Shown: positions 18,789 through 27,206 of the stretch, piece after piece
Numbering within the stretch: position 1 is the first letter of the stretch
How the letters are laid out: each line of letters begins with the position of its first letter
Assembly: GCF_014287895.1 (NCBI RefSeq)
Contig: NZ_JACOPP010000001.1
Coordinates: 248,001-312,000 of the forward strand
Length of the DNA stretch: 64,000 nt
DNA from: Lawsonibacter hominis
GTDB taxonomy: Bacteria; Bacillota; Clostridia; Oscillospirales; Oscillospiraceae
Direction of reading: 5' to 3'
The notes under the pieces: generated by a model
Told to the model about the DNA's origin: nothing
Database searches by the model: none
Seen by the model: only the letters and a program-made list of their open reading frames with translations
Position numbers and translations under genes: made by a program

Positions 18789-19703
18789 TTATCCCCCGAT
18801 TTGTGTCTTGAAGCCGTAGTCCTCAAACAGGGCTTTGATGGCCTGCTGGCGCTCCTCCGGGATGGTCAGCGTCGGGTCCACCGTGTACTCCATGCCGATC
18901 TGGTCGTACTTCACCCGCCCGAACTGATGTACGGGCAGGATATCCACCCGCCGGATGGAGCGGATCTTGGACAGCTCCTCCGCCGCTTGGCGGATCTCCC
19001 CGTCATCGTCGGTATAGCCGGGAATGATGGGCATGCGGATGATGATGTCTTTGCCCATGTCCCCCAGCATGCGTAGATTGCGCCAGATCAATTCGTTGGA
19101 TACGCCGGTATTCTCCAGATGGCGCGCCGGGTCCATGCCCTTGATGTCGAACAGCAGCAGGTCTGCGTTCTTCAGCACCTGCAGCCCCTCGGGCGTATCC
19201 ACGTAGCCGCAGGTATCGATGGCCACGTGGATACCCGCGGCATGTAGCTTCTCCATCAGCGGCAGGACGAAACCGGGGTGCCAGGTCGCTTCGCCGCCGC
19301 CGATCGTGACGCCGCCGCCGGAGGACGTGTAAAAGGCCGCGTCCCGCTGGAGGAACTGAAACATCTCATCCACGGTGTAGTATCGCCCGAAAGGCTCCAG
19401 CGCCCCGGTCCAGCAGAAATCGGCGCACTGGCCGCATACGTCGCAGGCTCTTCGGTCCACGACCACGATCCCATCCCGCACTGTCAGCGCCTTTTGGGGA
19501 CAGAGGCTCTCACACCGGCCGCAGCCGTCGCATTTGTCGCAGGTCACCTTTAAAACCGGTGCAAAGGACTGCCCCTCGGGATTACAGCACCATTTGCACG
19601 TCAGAGGGCAGCCCTTCAGAAAAATGGTGGTACGGATGCCCCACCCGTCGACAAAAGAGCCCTGTACCTTGTTGAAGATCAATCCTCTGGCTGTCTCGCT
19701 CAT
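18789..19703 (-). CDS. Radical-SAM glycyl-radical-enzyme activase
   Basis: A 304-residue activating enzyme. The radical-SAM cluster motif CX3CX2C is in FLKGCPLTCKWCCNPE (residues about 30-40). An inserted ferredoxin-like region holds two further clusters (CDKCDGCGRCESLCPQ, then CDVCGQCADFC), as in the CutD/HpdA/glycerol-dehydratase activase class. The SAM-binding GGE region reads GGGEATWHPGF, where relatives usually have GGEPT. It would abstract a backbone hydrogen from the GRE C-terminal loop. It is the only activase in the window and lies directly after GRE-B, so it presumably serves all three Thr-type GREs. Confidence 0.93.
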   Translation of the reverse strand: MSETARGLIFNKVQGSFVDGWGIRTTIFLKGCPLTCKWCCNPEGQSFAPVLKVTCDKCDGCGRCESLCPQKALTVRDGIVVVDRRACDVCGQCADFCWTGALEPFGRYYTVDEMFQFLQRDAAFYTSSGGGVTIGGGEATWHPGFVLPLMEKLHAAGIHVAIDTCGYVDTPEGLQVLKNADLLLFDIKGMDPARHLENTGVSNELIWRNLRMLGDMGKDIIIRMPIIPGYTDDDGEIRQAAEELSKIRSIRRVDILPVHQFGRVKYDQIGMEYTVDPTLTIPEERQQAIKALFEDYGFKTQIGG

Positions 19704-19728
19704 CAGTCATCTCTCCCTCCCCGGCTGA

Positions 19729-22113
19729 TCATACCGAGCCAAAGCTCAGCCGGGCGATGATGTCGTTCTGGAGCTGCTCGCTCAACTCCACGAAGTAGGC
19801 GGAATAGGTGGAGACCCGTACCAGCAGGTCCTTATACTGCTCGGGATGTTTCTGTGCCTGGCGCAGGGTGTCGGTGCTGACGATATTGAACTGCACCAGA
19901 TAGCCGCCCATGGCGTGGAAGCTGCGCACCAGCATCGCCAGCTTTTCCAGCTTGCTGCGGTCTTTCACCGCGTCGGGGTCGATGCGGATATTGAGCACCG
20001 AGCCGTGGCGGAAGTTCATGGGATCCAGCTTGGCTACTGAGGCCATGGTAGCGGTGATGCCGCTGGTATTGCGGCCCTGGTGGGGGGAGATGCCGCCCTC
20101 GGCAATGGGCTCGCCCGCCAGGCGGCCGTCGGGCAGGGCGCCCACGTCCGCACCCATAGGGATATTGCCGGTAATGGTGGCGGCGGCACAGGTGGACTTG
20201 GCCCCATAGAAGCCGGGGATCTTCTCGATCTCACCGCTGGTAAAGGCCAGCACATCGTCCACCAGCTGGTCCACATAGGGCTCGTCGTTGCCGAACTTCG
20301 GCAGGCGCTGGATCTGGTGAAGCATTGCTTCGTCGCCCTCGAAGTTGCGGTCCAGCGCGTCCATGAGCTGCGCCATGGTATACGTTCCGTCCTCAAAGAT
20401 CAGCTTTTTGATGGTGCACAGGCTGTCGCCGATGTTGGGCGCGCCGGAAAGGGACATGGAGTAGGACATGTAGGGATACATAGCGCCCCGGGTGATGTCG
20501 GTGGCCTTCTCAATGCAGCCCTGCATCATAGCAGACTGGAGAGGACAGGGGGAATAATCGGCAAACATCTTTTTATCCATGTTTTTATAGAGGTGCATAT
20601 AGGGCACGAAGAAACGGAACTGCTCCTTGAAGGCGTCGTAGACCTGCTTGAAGCAGGTGAAGGTGCGGGCATCTCCGGTATGGGGCCCCATCTGCCTGCC
20701 CAGCCGGGGAGAATAGCCGTCGTGGAGCGCCAGGTCAAAGATCAGCGGCAGGTTGATCATGCCGCCGGGCAGGTCCAGGGACCAGCCCGGCACCGAGGGG
20801 GAATTGCAGCCGGTGATGGCGCACCCGCGGGCGATCTCAAGGGGCCGGCCGTCGTGCAGCATCTGCCGGACCAGCACGTCGTGACCGATGAACTTCATCT
20901 TTCCACGGAGGATCTTGGCCGTCTCCACCGCCTCGACCAGGAAATCCTGTGGGGTATCCTGGCCGGTGAGGACCATGATGTCCTCGGTTAGGCCAAAGCG
21001 GGCGGCCTCCAGCATCAGATAGGACAGCTCATTCACGGCGGTGGTGCCGTCGGGCTTCAGGCCGCCGATGGTGTTGCCCAGACGGCAGCACAAACCGCCG
21101 TAGATTTTGGCCGCCGGGGTGGAATAGACGGTGAATTGGCCGTTCTGTTTGATGAGAAAGCAGGCCAGATACTCCAGCGCATCTTCGTCGGTGATCCGTC
21201 CGGCCGCCTTGTCGGCCTGGTAGAAGGGGTACAGGTATTGGTCCACCCGGGACAGCGACGGGCCGGCGCCCCATGCCTCGTTGTTCAGGGCCACATAGGT
21301 GAACCACGTGGACTGAATAGCCTCGTACAGCGTGCGGGGCGGGTGCTCGGGCACCCAGCGGCAGGTCTCGGCGATCCGCTCCAACTCGGCCTTTCGCTGG
21401 GCGTCGGCCTCTCCGGATGCCATCTGCTCGGCCAAATCGGCATAGCGGTGGGCAAATTTCACCACTGCGCCCAGGGAGATCCTCATGGCGCGCAGATACT
21501 GCTCCTTGGTGAAGTTCTCCACGTCGCCGAACGTGCCCAGGCTCTGGATGGTCTTGTCGATCTCCTCATACAGGCCCAGCACGCCCTTCTCCAGCATTTT
21601 GCCAAAGTCCGTTGAAATGTGGCCGTAGTATTGGGTGTTCAGGCAGAAGCCGCCGCCGCCGATGATGGGGCCGTTGGCAAACTTCATATCGTCGGGCACC
21701 GCCGCCTGCCAGTGGTCGAACAGGGACTTGCCGTGCCAGTACGCGCAGCAGTCGCGAATGATCTGTTTGTCCGCCTCAGGCACTTCGGCATAGTTCTCCT
21801 GTTCCCGGGTGTGGAAGGTATCCATCTCCTTGGTGTACCAGGTGGAGTTTACTTCGGGACTCAGGGGGCCGCCGCGAACCTTTCCGGTGGGCCGGCCCAC
21901 AAAGAGCTCGCCCGGGCCGATGCCCACCGTCAGGTGAGTAAGCACATGGTCCAGCGCCCTGGCCCGGCGGTACTCGATGGGCGCGCCCTCGGTACTGCGG
22001 AAGGATTCGGTGGTATACAAAGCCTTTTCCACACAGACCTGGGGCTCCACCAGCATGTTCTGCCGCAGCATCTCGATCCGTTCCAGGCGGGATGGGGAAA
22101 GTATTACGTTCAT
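19729..22113 (-). CDS. Glycyl radical enzyme homologue B, radical Gly replaced by Thr769
   Basis: A 794-residue GRE-fold protein; ATG 22113 (MNVILSPSRLERIE) with SD AAAAGGAG is preferred over an upstream in-frame ATG. It is clearly diverged from homologues A and C. The Cys loop is ITGCNSPSVPGW (Cys436), and the usual Glu is Ser438. The C-terminal loop is RVSTYSAYFVEL, with Thr769 (codon 19807-19809, ACC) at the glycyl position. No Gly follows in this loop until the last residues (FGSV), so a shifted radical site is unlikely. The activase gene starts 25 bp downstream. A and C probably share a substrate class, while B may act on a related or sequential substrate; that is inference. Confidence 0.88.
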   Translation of the reverse strand: MNVILSPSRLERIEMLRQNMLVEPQVCVEKALYTTESFRSTEGAPIEYRRARALDHVLTHLTVGIGPGELFVGRPTGKVRGGPLSPEVNSTWYTKEMDTFHTREQENYAEVPEADKQIIRDCCAYWHGKSLFDHWQAAVPDDMKFANGPIIGGGGFCLNTQYYGHISTDFGKMLEKGVLGLYEEIDKTIQSLGTFGDVENFTKEQYLRAMRISLGAVVKFAHRYADLAEQMASGEADAQRKAELERIAETCRWVPEHPPRTLYEAIQSTWFTYVALNNEAWGAGPSLSRVDQYLYPFYQADKAAGRITDEDALEYLACFLIKQNGQFTVYSTPAAKIYGGLCCRLGNTIGGLKPDGTTAVNELSYLMLEAARFGLTEDIMVLTGQDTPQDFLVEAVETAKILRGKMKFIGHDVLVRQMLHDGRPLEIARGCAITGCNSPSVPGWSLDLPGGMINLPLIFDLALHDGYSPRLGRQMGPHTGDARTFTCFKQVYDAFKEQFRFFVPYMHLYKNMDKKMFADYSPCPLQSAMMQGCIEKATDITRGAMYPYMSYSMSLSGAPNIGDSLCTIKKLIFEDGTYTMAQLMDALDRNFEGDEAMLHQIQRLPKFGNDEPYVDQLVDDVLAFTSGEIEKIPGFYGAKSTCAAATITGNIPMGADVGALPDGRLAGEPIAEGGISPHQGRNTSGITATMASVAKLDPMNFRHGSVLNIRIDPDAVKDRSKLEKLAMLVRSFHAMGGYLVQFNIVSTDTLRQAQKHPEQYKDLLVRVSTYSAYFVELSEQLQNDIIARLSFGSV

Positions 22114-22157
22114 AGTGATTCTCCTTTTGCCATTGGTTGGCATGCGCCGAATGTTGT

Positions 22158-22200
22158 TCTCTCAGGCGCGCCCGGGAACGCTCCAGGCGCACCTGAGAGA
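22158..22200. repeat. Long imperfect hairpin between GRE-C and GRE-B
   Basis: TCTCTCAGG and CCTGAGAGA form the base of a stem of about 18 bp (two G-U wobbles on the transcript). It lies 6 bp past the GRE-C stop and about 45 bp before the GRE-B start. No U-tract follows, so it is more likely an mRNA processing/stability element or partial attenuator within one transcript than a full terminator. Confidence 0.6.
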
Positions 22201-22205
22201 TTGGA

Positions 22206-24566
22206 TTACTCCAGCTCGTTGCGGTTGATGATATCCTCCTGGGTCTCCGGCCCCAGCTCCACAAAGAAAGCGGAATAAGTGGCTACCCGTACCAACAGGT
22301 CCCGGTACTGATCCGGGTCCTTCTGGGCAGCCCGGAGCACCGCGTTGCTGGCAAAGTTGAACTGTACCAGGTTGCCTCCCGTCTCACAGAAGGTGCGCAG
22401 CAGGGAGACCATGCGGTCCATCTTCTCGTCGTTCTTCACCGCGTCGGGATCGATGCGCATATTCAGGATGGAACCCAGAGCCAGTTTGACCTGGTCCAGC
22501 TTGGCCACCGACCGCATGGTGGCCGGCGCGCCGCTGATGTTGCGCCCCTGGTAAGGCGAGATACCGCCCTCCGACAGAGGCAGTCCGGCCTTCCGGCCAT
22601 CGGGCAGCGCACCCACAAGGCGGCCGAACATGACGTTGGTGGTCATGGCGAAGCAAGCGGTGGCAAACTTGGCGCCGTAGTGGGTATGGAACTGGGCCAC
22701 ATAATCCCCTGCGTCGGAGAGAATGCGCTTGGCGATCAGATCCACATAATCGTCGTCGTTACCGAACTTCGGCGCTTTCTCCAGTTGATGGAGCAGGCCT
22801 TCATAACCCTCGAAGTTACGGTCCAGTGCGTCGACGAGTTCCGCCATGGTGTACTTCTTCTCCTCAAAGACCACTTTTTTCACCGCGGCCAGAGCGTCGG
22901 CCACGTTGGGTATTCCGATCATGCCCAGGGCAAAGGTGATGTGGGGGGCGGTACCGCCGTTATAGTCGTCCACCCCCCGTTCCATGCAGGGATCATACAT
23001 GGAGGAGAGCAGCACGCAGGGGTATTCTCCAAAGGAGGCAAAGTCTGCATGCTTGTTCACCATCTGAAGCCGCAGGCCCGCTTTGAGCTGGATCTCAAAG
23101 GCTTCCAGCAGCTGTTCAAAGCCGGCGAAGTCCCTCGGATCCCCAGTTTCGGGCCCCAGCCGTTCCTTTCGAATACGGCCCACACCGTTGTTCAGCGCCA
23201 GCTCCAGGGCCAGGCCCGCATTCATGGCTCCGCCGCCGGTGTTGCGGGAGTAGTGGGGTACCGTTGGATTGTGGCAGCCAGTGGAGATATAGTCCCGCGC
23301 CTTTTCCAGCGGTACTCCCAGATAGAGCATGGACTGGATACTGGTATCGTCGCTGACAAATTTCAGCTTTCCGCCCAGCTTTTTGGCGGTCTCCAGGGCG
23401 TGCTTCACATAGGAATTGGGGTTCAGGCGGTTGATACGCACCATCATGTCCTCCGCGCCCAGGCCCACGTCGCCCTCGGCGGACAGGAAGAGATAGCTCA
23501 GTTCGTTGACCGCGTCCCGGCCATCCGGCGTGATCCCGCCCACACAGAGGCTCTGCATGGTGGGGTGCCCGCCCTTGCCGTCCGCCACCACATAGCTTTG
23601 CAGGTTGATCCCGCCGTTCATCTTGATAAAGATGAGGGAAAACAGCTCGTGGACCTGCGCATCCGTGGTGCGCCCGGCCGCCTTGTCCTTTTGGTAGAAG
23701 GGATACAGGTATTGGTCCGCCCGGCCCAGGGTGGGTCCTGCGCCCCACCCCTCGATCATGAGGGCCACGTACAGCAGCCAGCAGGACTGGACGGCTTCAA
23801 ACAGATCATCCGCAGGCCGAGCGGGCACCTTTCGGCAGGTCACAGAGATACGCTCCAGCTCCGCTTTGCGGACAGGGTCGCTCTCCTCCGCCGCCAGACG
23901 CTCCGCCAGCTCGGCGTACCGTTGAGCAAAGCGGATCAGGCCCCGGTGCACCACTTGTACCGCCAGGTAAAACTGACGGCGGTCCTGGGCGGTGGGGTCG
24001 GTATAATCCAGCGCGGCGATTTTTTCCTCCGCCTCAGCGATCAGTCCCAGACTGCCCACCCTCAGCAGCTTTTCATAGTCCGCCGCCGTATGGGCCCAGT
24101 GGTGACCGTTTTCCGCATAGCCGCCGGTGGCTACCATGATGTGGTCCAGCCGCTGATACTCCGGCGGTACCTTGGCCTGCCAGTGCTCAAAGGCAGCCTT
24201 TCCTCTCCAATAGGGCAGATATTCGTGCAGGATATCCAGTTCCTCCCGGCTCAGAGGCTCGTAGCGGTCGAAGGGACGGGTGGACAGGGTGTCCAGCTCA
24301 TCCAGCAGCCACTGGCCCTTCAGCTCCGGCGCAATGGCGCCGCCCCGGATCTTACTGGTAAAGTTTCCCACAAAAAGCTCGTCTTCGTCGATGCGGACGG
24401 TCATATGCTCCAGGATGTAGGCCAGGGCCTTGGCCCGCCGCATCCGGTCGGTCTCGCCCTCCGTCTGCCGGTAGGACTCCGTCATATAGCGCAGCCGTTC
24501 CACGCAGATCGCCGGGGTGGTGACCATCCGGTCACGCAGCTTCTGGGCCCGTGCTGTCAATGCCAT
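22206..24566 (-). CDS. Glycyl radical enzyme homologue C, radical Gly replaced by Thr763
   Basis: A 786-residue GRE-fold protein, collinear with homologue A over its whole length (both have VTTPAICVERL near residue 20 and Cys431 in YISTGCHNPTVP). The C-terminal loop is RVATYSAFFVEL, with Thr763 (codon 22278-22280, ACT) replacing Gly. Asn433 occupies the Glu position. SD AAGGAG precedes the ATG, and its own sigma-70-like promoter lies in the gap after the MFS gene. GRE-B, the activase and an MFS gene follow. The different Thr codon from A and B argues against a recent copying error. Reaction unknown. Confidence 0.88.
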   Translation of the reverse strand: MALTARAQKLRDRMVTTPAICVERLRYMTESYRQTEGETDRMRRAKALAYILEHMTVRIDEDELFVGNFTSKIRGGAIAPELKGQWLLDELDTLSTRPFDRYEPLSREELDILHEYLPYWRGKAAFEHWQAKVPPEYQRLDHIMVATGGYAENGHHWAHTAADYEKLLRVGSLGLIAEAEEKIAALDYTDPTAQDRRQFYLAVQVVHRGLIRFAQRYAELAERLAAEESDPVRKAELERISVTCRKVPARPADDLFEAVQSCWLLYVALMIEGWGAGPTLGRADQYLYPFYQKDKAAGRTTDAQVHELFSLIFIKMNGGINLQSYVVADGKGGHPTMQSLCVGGITPDGRDAVNELSYLFLSAEGDVGLGAEDMMVRINRLNPNSYVKHALETAKKLGGKLKFVSDDTSIQSMLYLGVPLEKARDYISTGCHNPTVPHYSRNTGGGAMNAGLALELALNNGVGRIRKERLGPETGDPRDFAGFEQLLEAFEIQLKAGLRLQMVNKHADFASFGEYPCVLLSSMYDPCMERGVDDYNGGTAPHITFALGMIGIPNVADALAAVKKVVFEEKKYTMAELVDALDRNFEGYEGLLHQLEKAPKFGNDDDYVDLIAKRILSDAGDYVAQFHTHYGAKFATACFAMTTNVMFGRLVGALPDGRKAGLPLSEGGISPYQGRNISGAPATMRSVAKLDQVKLALGSILNMRIDPDAVKNDEKMDRMVSLLRTFCETGGNLVQFNFASNAVLRAAQKDPDQYRDLLVRVATYSAFFVELGPETQEDIINRNELE

Positions 24567-24603
24567 GGGATCACTCCTTGGTGAATTTCGTTTTTTAAGA
24601 TTG

Positions 24604-24632
24604 ATTATAGTATAATTCGCGTAAAATGTCTC
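24604..24632 (-). promoter_or_regulatory. Promoter of the GRE-C/GRE-B/activase operon
   Basis: Minus strand: -35-like GAGACA (24627-24632), 17-bp spacer, perfect -10 TATAAT (24604-24609), located 38 bp upstream of the GRE-C ATG in an AT-rich gap. Confidence 0.65.
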
Positions 24633-24642
24633 TTTTTCTTTT

Positions 24643-25875
24643 TTATTTGACGTTCTTCTCGCGGATCAGCACCACGCCCAGCACGGCGGTAAGGATGAAC
24701 AGCGCCACACAGTAGTACCACATGCCGGTGAAGCCCGCGGCGTCGATTACCACGCCAGCCACCAACGTCGCCAGGCCCAGTCCCACGGCGTTGGACATCT
24801 GGAAGGTGCCGTTGGCTACGGGGATGCGGTTGGCCGGGCAAGCCTTCATCAGGGACGCGTTCAGCGGGGCCTTGATGCCGGCCTGGCCCACGCCATAGAC
24901 GAGCCCCAGGACCACCCATGCGGTAACGCCCTGGGCAATGCAGACATAGACGACGGCGCAGATGATGCAGCAGGGTACCAGCAGTACCTTCAGGCCTTTT
25001 CTGTCCTGCACGGCTCCCATCCAGAACCGGCACAGAAACTCAGTCACGGCCTGCGCGGTAAAGAATACGGCGGCGGAGACCCCCTCATAGGTGGCGGCTA
25101 CATAGGCGGTCAGGAAGAACATGGTGCAGTGGGCCATGGAGGCCACGATCATGGTGATGCAGGCAGGGATCGAGGTCTTCTCCAAAAACTTCCAAATCCC
25201 AGTGTAGGGCTTACCGTCGGCGTCATAGCGGGCGGCTTCCGCGGCAGCGGCGGCCTTGGCGGCCGCCCCGGGGTCCGAGGCGTGCTTCTTCCGGCCGGGA
25301 ACAAAGATGAGGGCCAGAACCAGACCCGCCACCATGATGGCGGCGATGCCCACGAAGAACCGGAACCAATTCTGGTCGTCGCCGATCAGGGCCTCAGCCA
25401 CCCAGGGACCGGCCACGATGGCGGCCGCCTGGGGGATACCGATGAACAGGCTGGAGGCCGTGCCCATACGGCTCTGGGGCACCGCTTCAGCGGCCAGGGA
25501 GTTGGAGGAGGTGTAGGACCAGGCATGGCCCACGCACTGGATCAGGCGGAAGAACACGAAGCCGGTAAAGGTCAGGAGGATGCCGCAGCAGGCGATCATG
25601 GCGGCAAAGATGGCAAGGCCGATGATAAGCATAGTCTTGGAACCGAACTTCTGGCTCAGGGGGCCGGTGGAGGGACGCAGGATCATGGCGATGATGGTCC
25701 AGCCGGTGCCTACCAGACCATAGGCGGTAGCACTGCCCTTCAGATACTGCAGAACATAGACGGACAGGTAGTTGGCCATGGCCTGATAGCAGACGGAAAT
25801 GACGATGATGACCACGATGGGAACGATCATCGGGGCCCACCAGGGGGCATGTTTTGCGGTTGTCGTGTTGTTCAT
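24643..25875 (-). CDS. MFS transporter
   Basis: A 410-residue 12-helix major facilitator. A conserved acidic/basic loop follows helix 2 (RPSTGPLSQKFGSKTM) and a long charged cytoplasmic loop (about 190-225) splits the two halves. Strong SD (AAGGAGG). It lies 70 bp after the pita-bread hydrolase gene and before the GRE-C promoter, so it is probably the last gene of the ptb operon. It is distinct from the OFA-like MFS at 17.5 kb; one may import and the other export. Substrate unknown. Confidence 0.85.
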   Translation of the reverse strand: MNNTTTAKHAPWWAPMIVPIVVIIVISVCYQAMANYLSVYVLQYLKGSATAYGLVGTGWTIIAMILRPSTGPLSQKFGSKTMLIIGLAIFAAMIACCGILLTFTGFVFFRLIQCVGHAWSYTSSNSLAAEAVPQSRMGTASSLFIGIPQAAAIVAGPWVAEALIGDDQNWFRFFVGIAAIMVAGLVLALIFVPGRKKHASDPGAAAKAAAAAEAARYDADGKPYTGIWKFLEKTSIPACITMIVASMAHCTMFFLTAYVAATYEGVSAAVFFTAQAVTEFLCRFWMGAVQDRKGLKVLLVPCCIICAVVYVCIAQGVTAWVVLGLVYGVGQAGIKAPLNASLMKACPANRIPVANGTFQMSNAVGLGLATLVAGVVIDAAGFTGMWYYCVALFILTAVLGVVLIREKNVK

Positions 25876-25945
25876 ACTGTTTCCTCCTTAAGCTCTCTTA
25901 TCTGTTTTCGCGGGGCAGGGTATTTCCGCGGGGTCCGACAGTAGA

Positions 25946-27187
25946 TCAGAAGAGGCATTCGGTGATGGTTTCGACCGGGAATTTGGTGAGTAGCTCGTAG
26001 CCGTCCTTGGTGACTACGATGTCCTCCTCCAGACGAACGCCGAAGGGGCCGTACTTGGGGTCTACGCCGCCGGTCCAGGTCTCCACGGCCATGACCATGC
26101 CCTCCTCCAGCACCGTATGCGCGGCCTTTGGGGTGTAAGGGCGGAAGAACTGGGGTGCCTCGTGGAGGGACAGGCCCAGGCCGTGGCCCAGGGCATAGCC
26201 CGCCACATCCAGCCAGTTCTCATATCCCCAGTACTTGGGGGACTGCGGCCAGCCCTTGACGATATCGGCGGTGGAGTTGCCCGCCTTGATCCCCTCCATG
26301 CCGTCGTACATCATCTTGCGGCAGTCCTCGTACACCTGCTTTTGGAGCGCGGTTGCCTCGCCGCAGACAAACGTGCGGTAATAGCAGGACTTATAGCCCA
26401 TATACGAATTGCCGTTGATATCAATGCACACCACGTCGCCGGGGTTGATGGACCGGTCGGTGTAGTCGATGTGCAGAGGATTAGTGCGGGGACCGGAGGA
26501 GCAGACAAACTCCTGCACTTCGTCGGCGCCCAGCTCGTAGAGCTTTTTCATGCCAACGCCCACCAGATCGCACTCCCGCACGCCGGGAACCAGGGCCTTT
26601 TTGATCTCGTAGAACGCGGCGGTAGCGGAGTTACAGGCCATGCGCATGCAGGCGATCTCGTCCTCGTTCTTGATGACGCGGGCATCAAACATGGCCTCCT
26701 CGGCATGCTTGAAGCGGGTGATGCCCTTGCGCTTGAGGGCCTCGGTCATCATCAGCTCAGAGCAGCAGCCGTCAAAGCCGATGACGCCGTTCTTCTGGCC
26801 GTGCTCCTCGATGACGGGGACGATCTTGGACATGTGAGTCTCCAGCTCGTCCACGTTGCGGGCCCACTTCAGTCCTCCGGGGGGCGCCCAGATCTTGTCT
26901 TTGAGCCATGGCATCTCTTTGCGCAGCTCATAGCAGGAAAAGCTGGTGGTCAAAAAACAGTGAGGATCGCCGTTGATGGGCAGGACCACCATCTGGGCCT
27001 GGGGAAAGCGGCAGGGTACCGTGGCGTAGCCGCCGGTGATGTAACGGATGCTGTAGGCATCCCAGGTAATGAGCACGTCGATGCCGTGCTTGGCCATGGC
27101 CTCCTTGGTGCGCTGGAGACGGTATTCCCGCATCCGCTCGAAGTTGATGCCGGCCAGACGGTCGTATGCCATTCTTCCGTAGGGCAT
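25946..27187 (-). CDS. M24 'pita-bread' hydrolase, creatinase/Xaa-Pro peptidase-like
   Basis: A 413-residue protein starting at ATG 27187 (MPYGRMAYDRLAGINFERM), SD AAAGGAGG. The N-terminal creatinase domain (about 20-165) is followed by the pita-bread catalytic domain. Family positions are seen at CIDINGNSYMGYKSCYYRTF, LGHGLGLSLHEAP and ETWTGG...RLEEDIVVT. The second metal-ligand Asp (SDxTRT in prolidase/APP) is Cys here, so a standard dinuclear metal site is doubtful and a creatinase- or ectoine-hydrolase-like C-N hydrolysis is more likely than peptide cleavage. It follows ptb by 19 bp. A role in opening an amidine, lactam or betaine-type substrate is inference. Confidence 0.85.
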   Translation of the reverse strand: MPYGRMAYDRLAGINFERMREYRLQRTKEAMAKHGIDVLITWDAYSIRYITGGYATVPCRFPQAQMVVLPINGDPHCFLTTSFSCYELRKEMPWLKDKIWAPPGGLKWARNVDELETHMSKIVPVIEEHGQKNGVIGFDGCCSELMMTEALKRKGITRFKHAEEAMFDARVIKNEDEIACMRMACNSATAAFYEIKKALVPGVRECDLVGVGMKKLYELGADEVQEFVCSSGPRTNPLHIDYTDRSINPGDVVCIDINGNSYMGYKSCYYRTFVCGEATALQKQVYEDCRKMMYDGMEGIKAGNSTADIVKGWPQSPKYWGYENWLDVAGYALGHGLGLSLHEAPQFFRPYTPKAAHTVLEEGMVMAVETWTGGVDPKYGPFGVRLEEDIVVTKDGYELLTKFPVETITECLF

Positions 27188-27206
27188 GTTTCGTTCCTCC
27201 TTTTTG

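Noticed and set aside
14244..24566. Thr at the glycyl position as a sequencing or assembly error
   Set aside because: Three genes of different sequence carry it, with two different Thr codons (ACC, ACC, ACT), and all flanking residues are intact.
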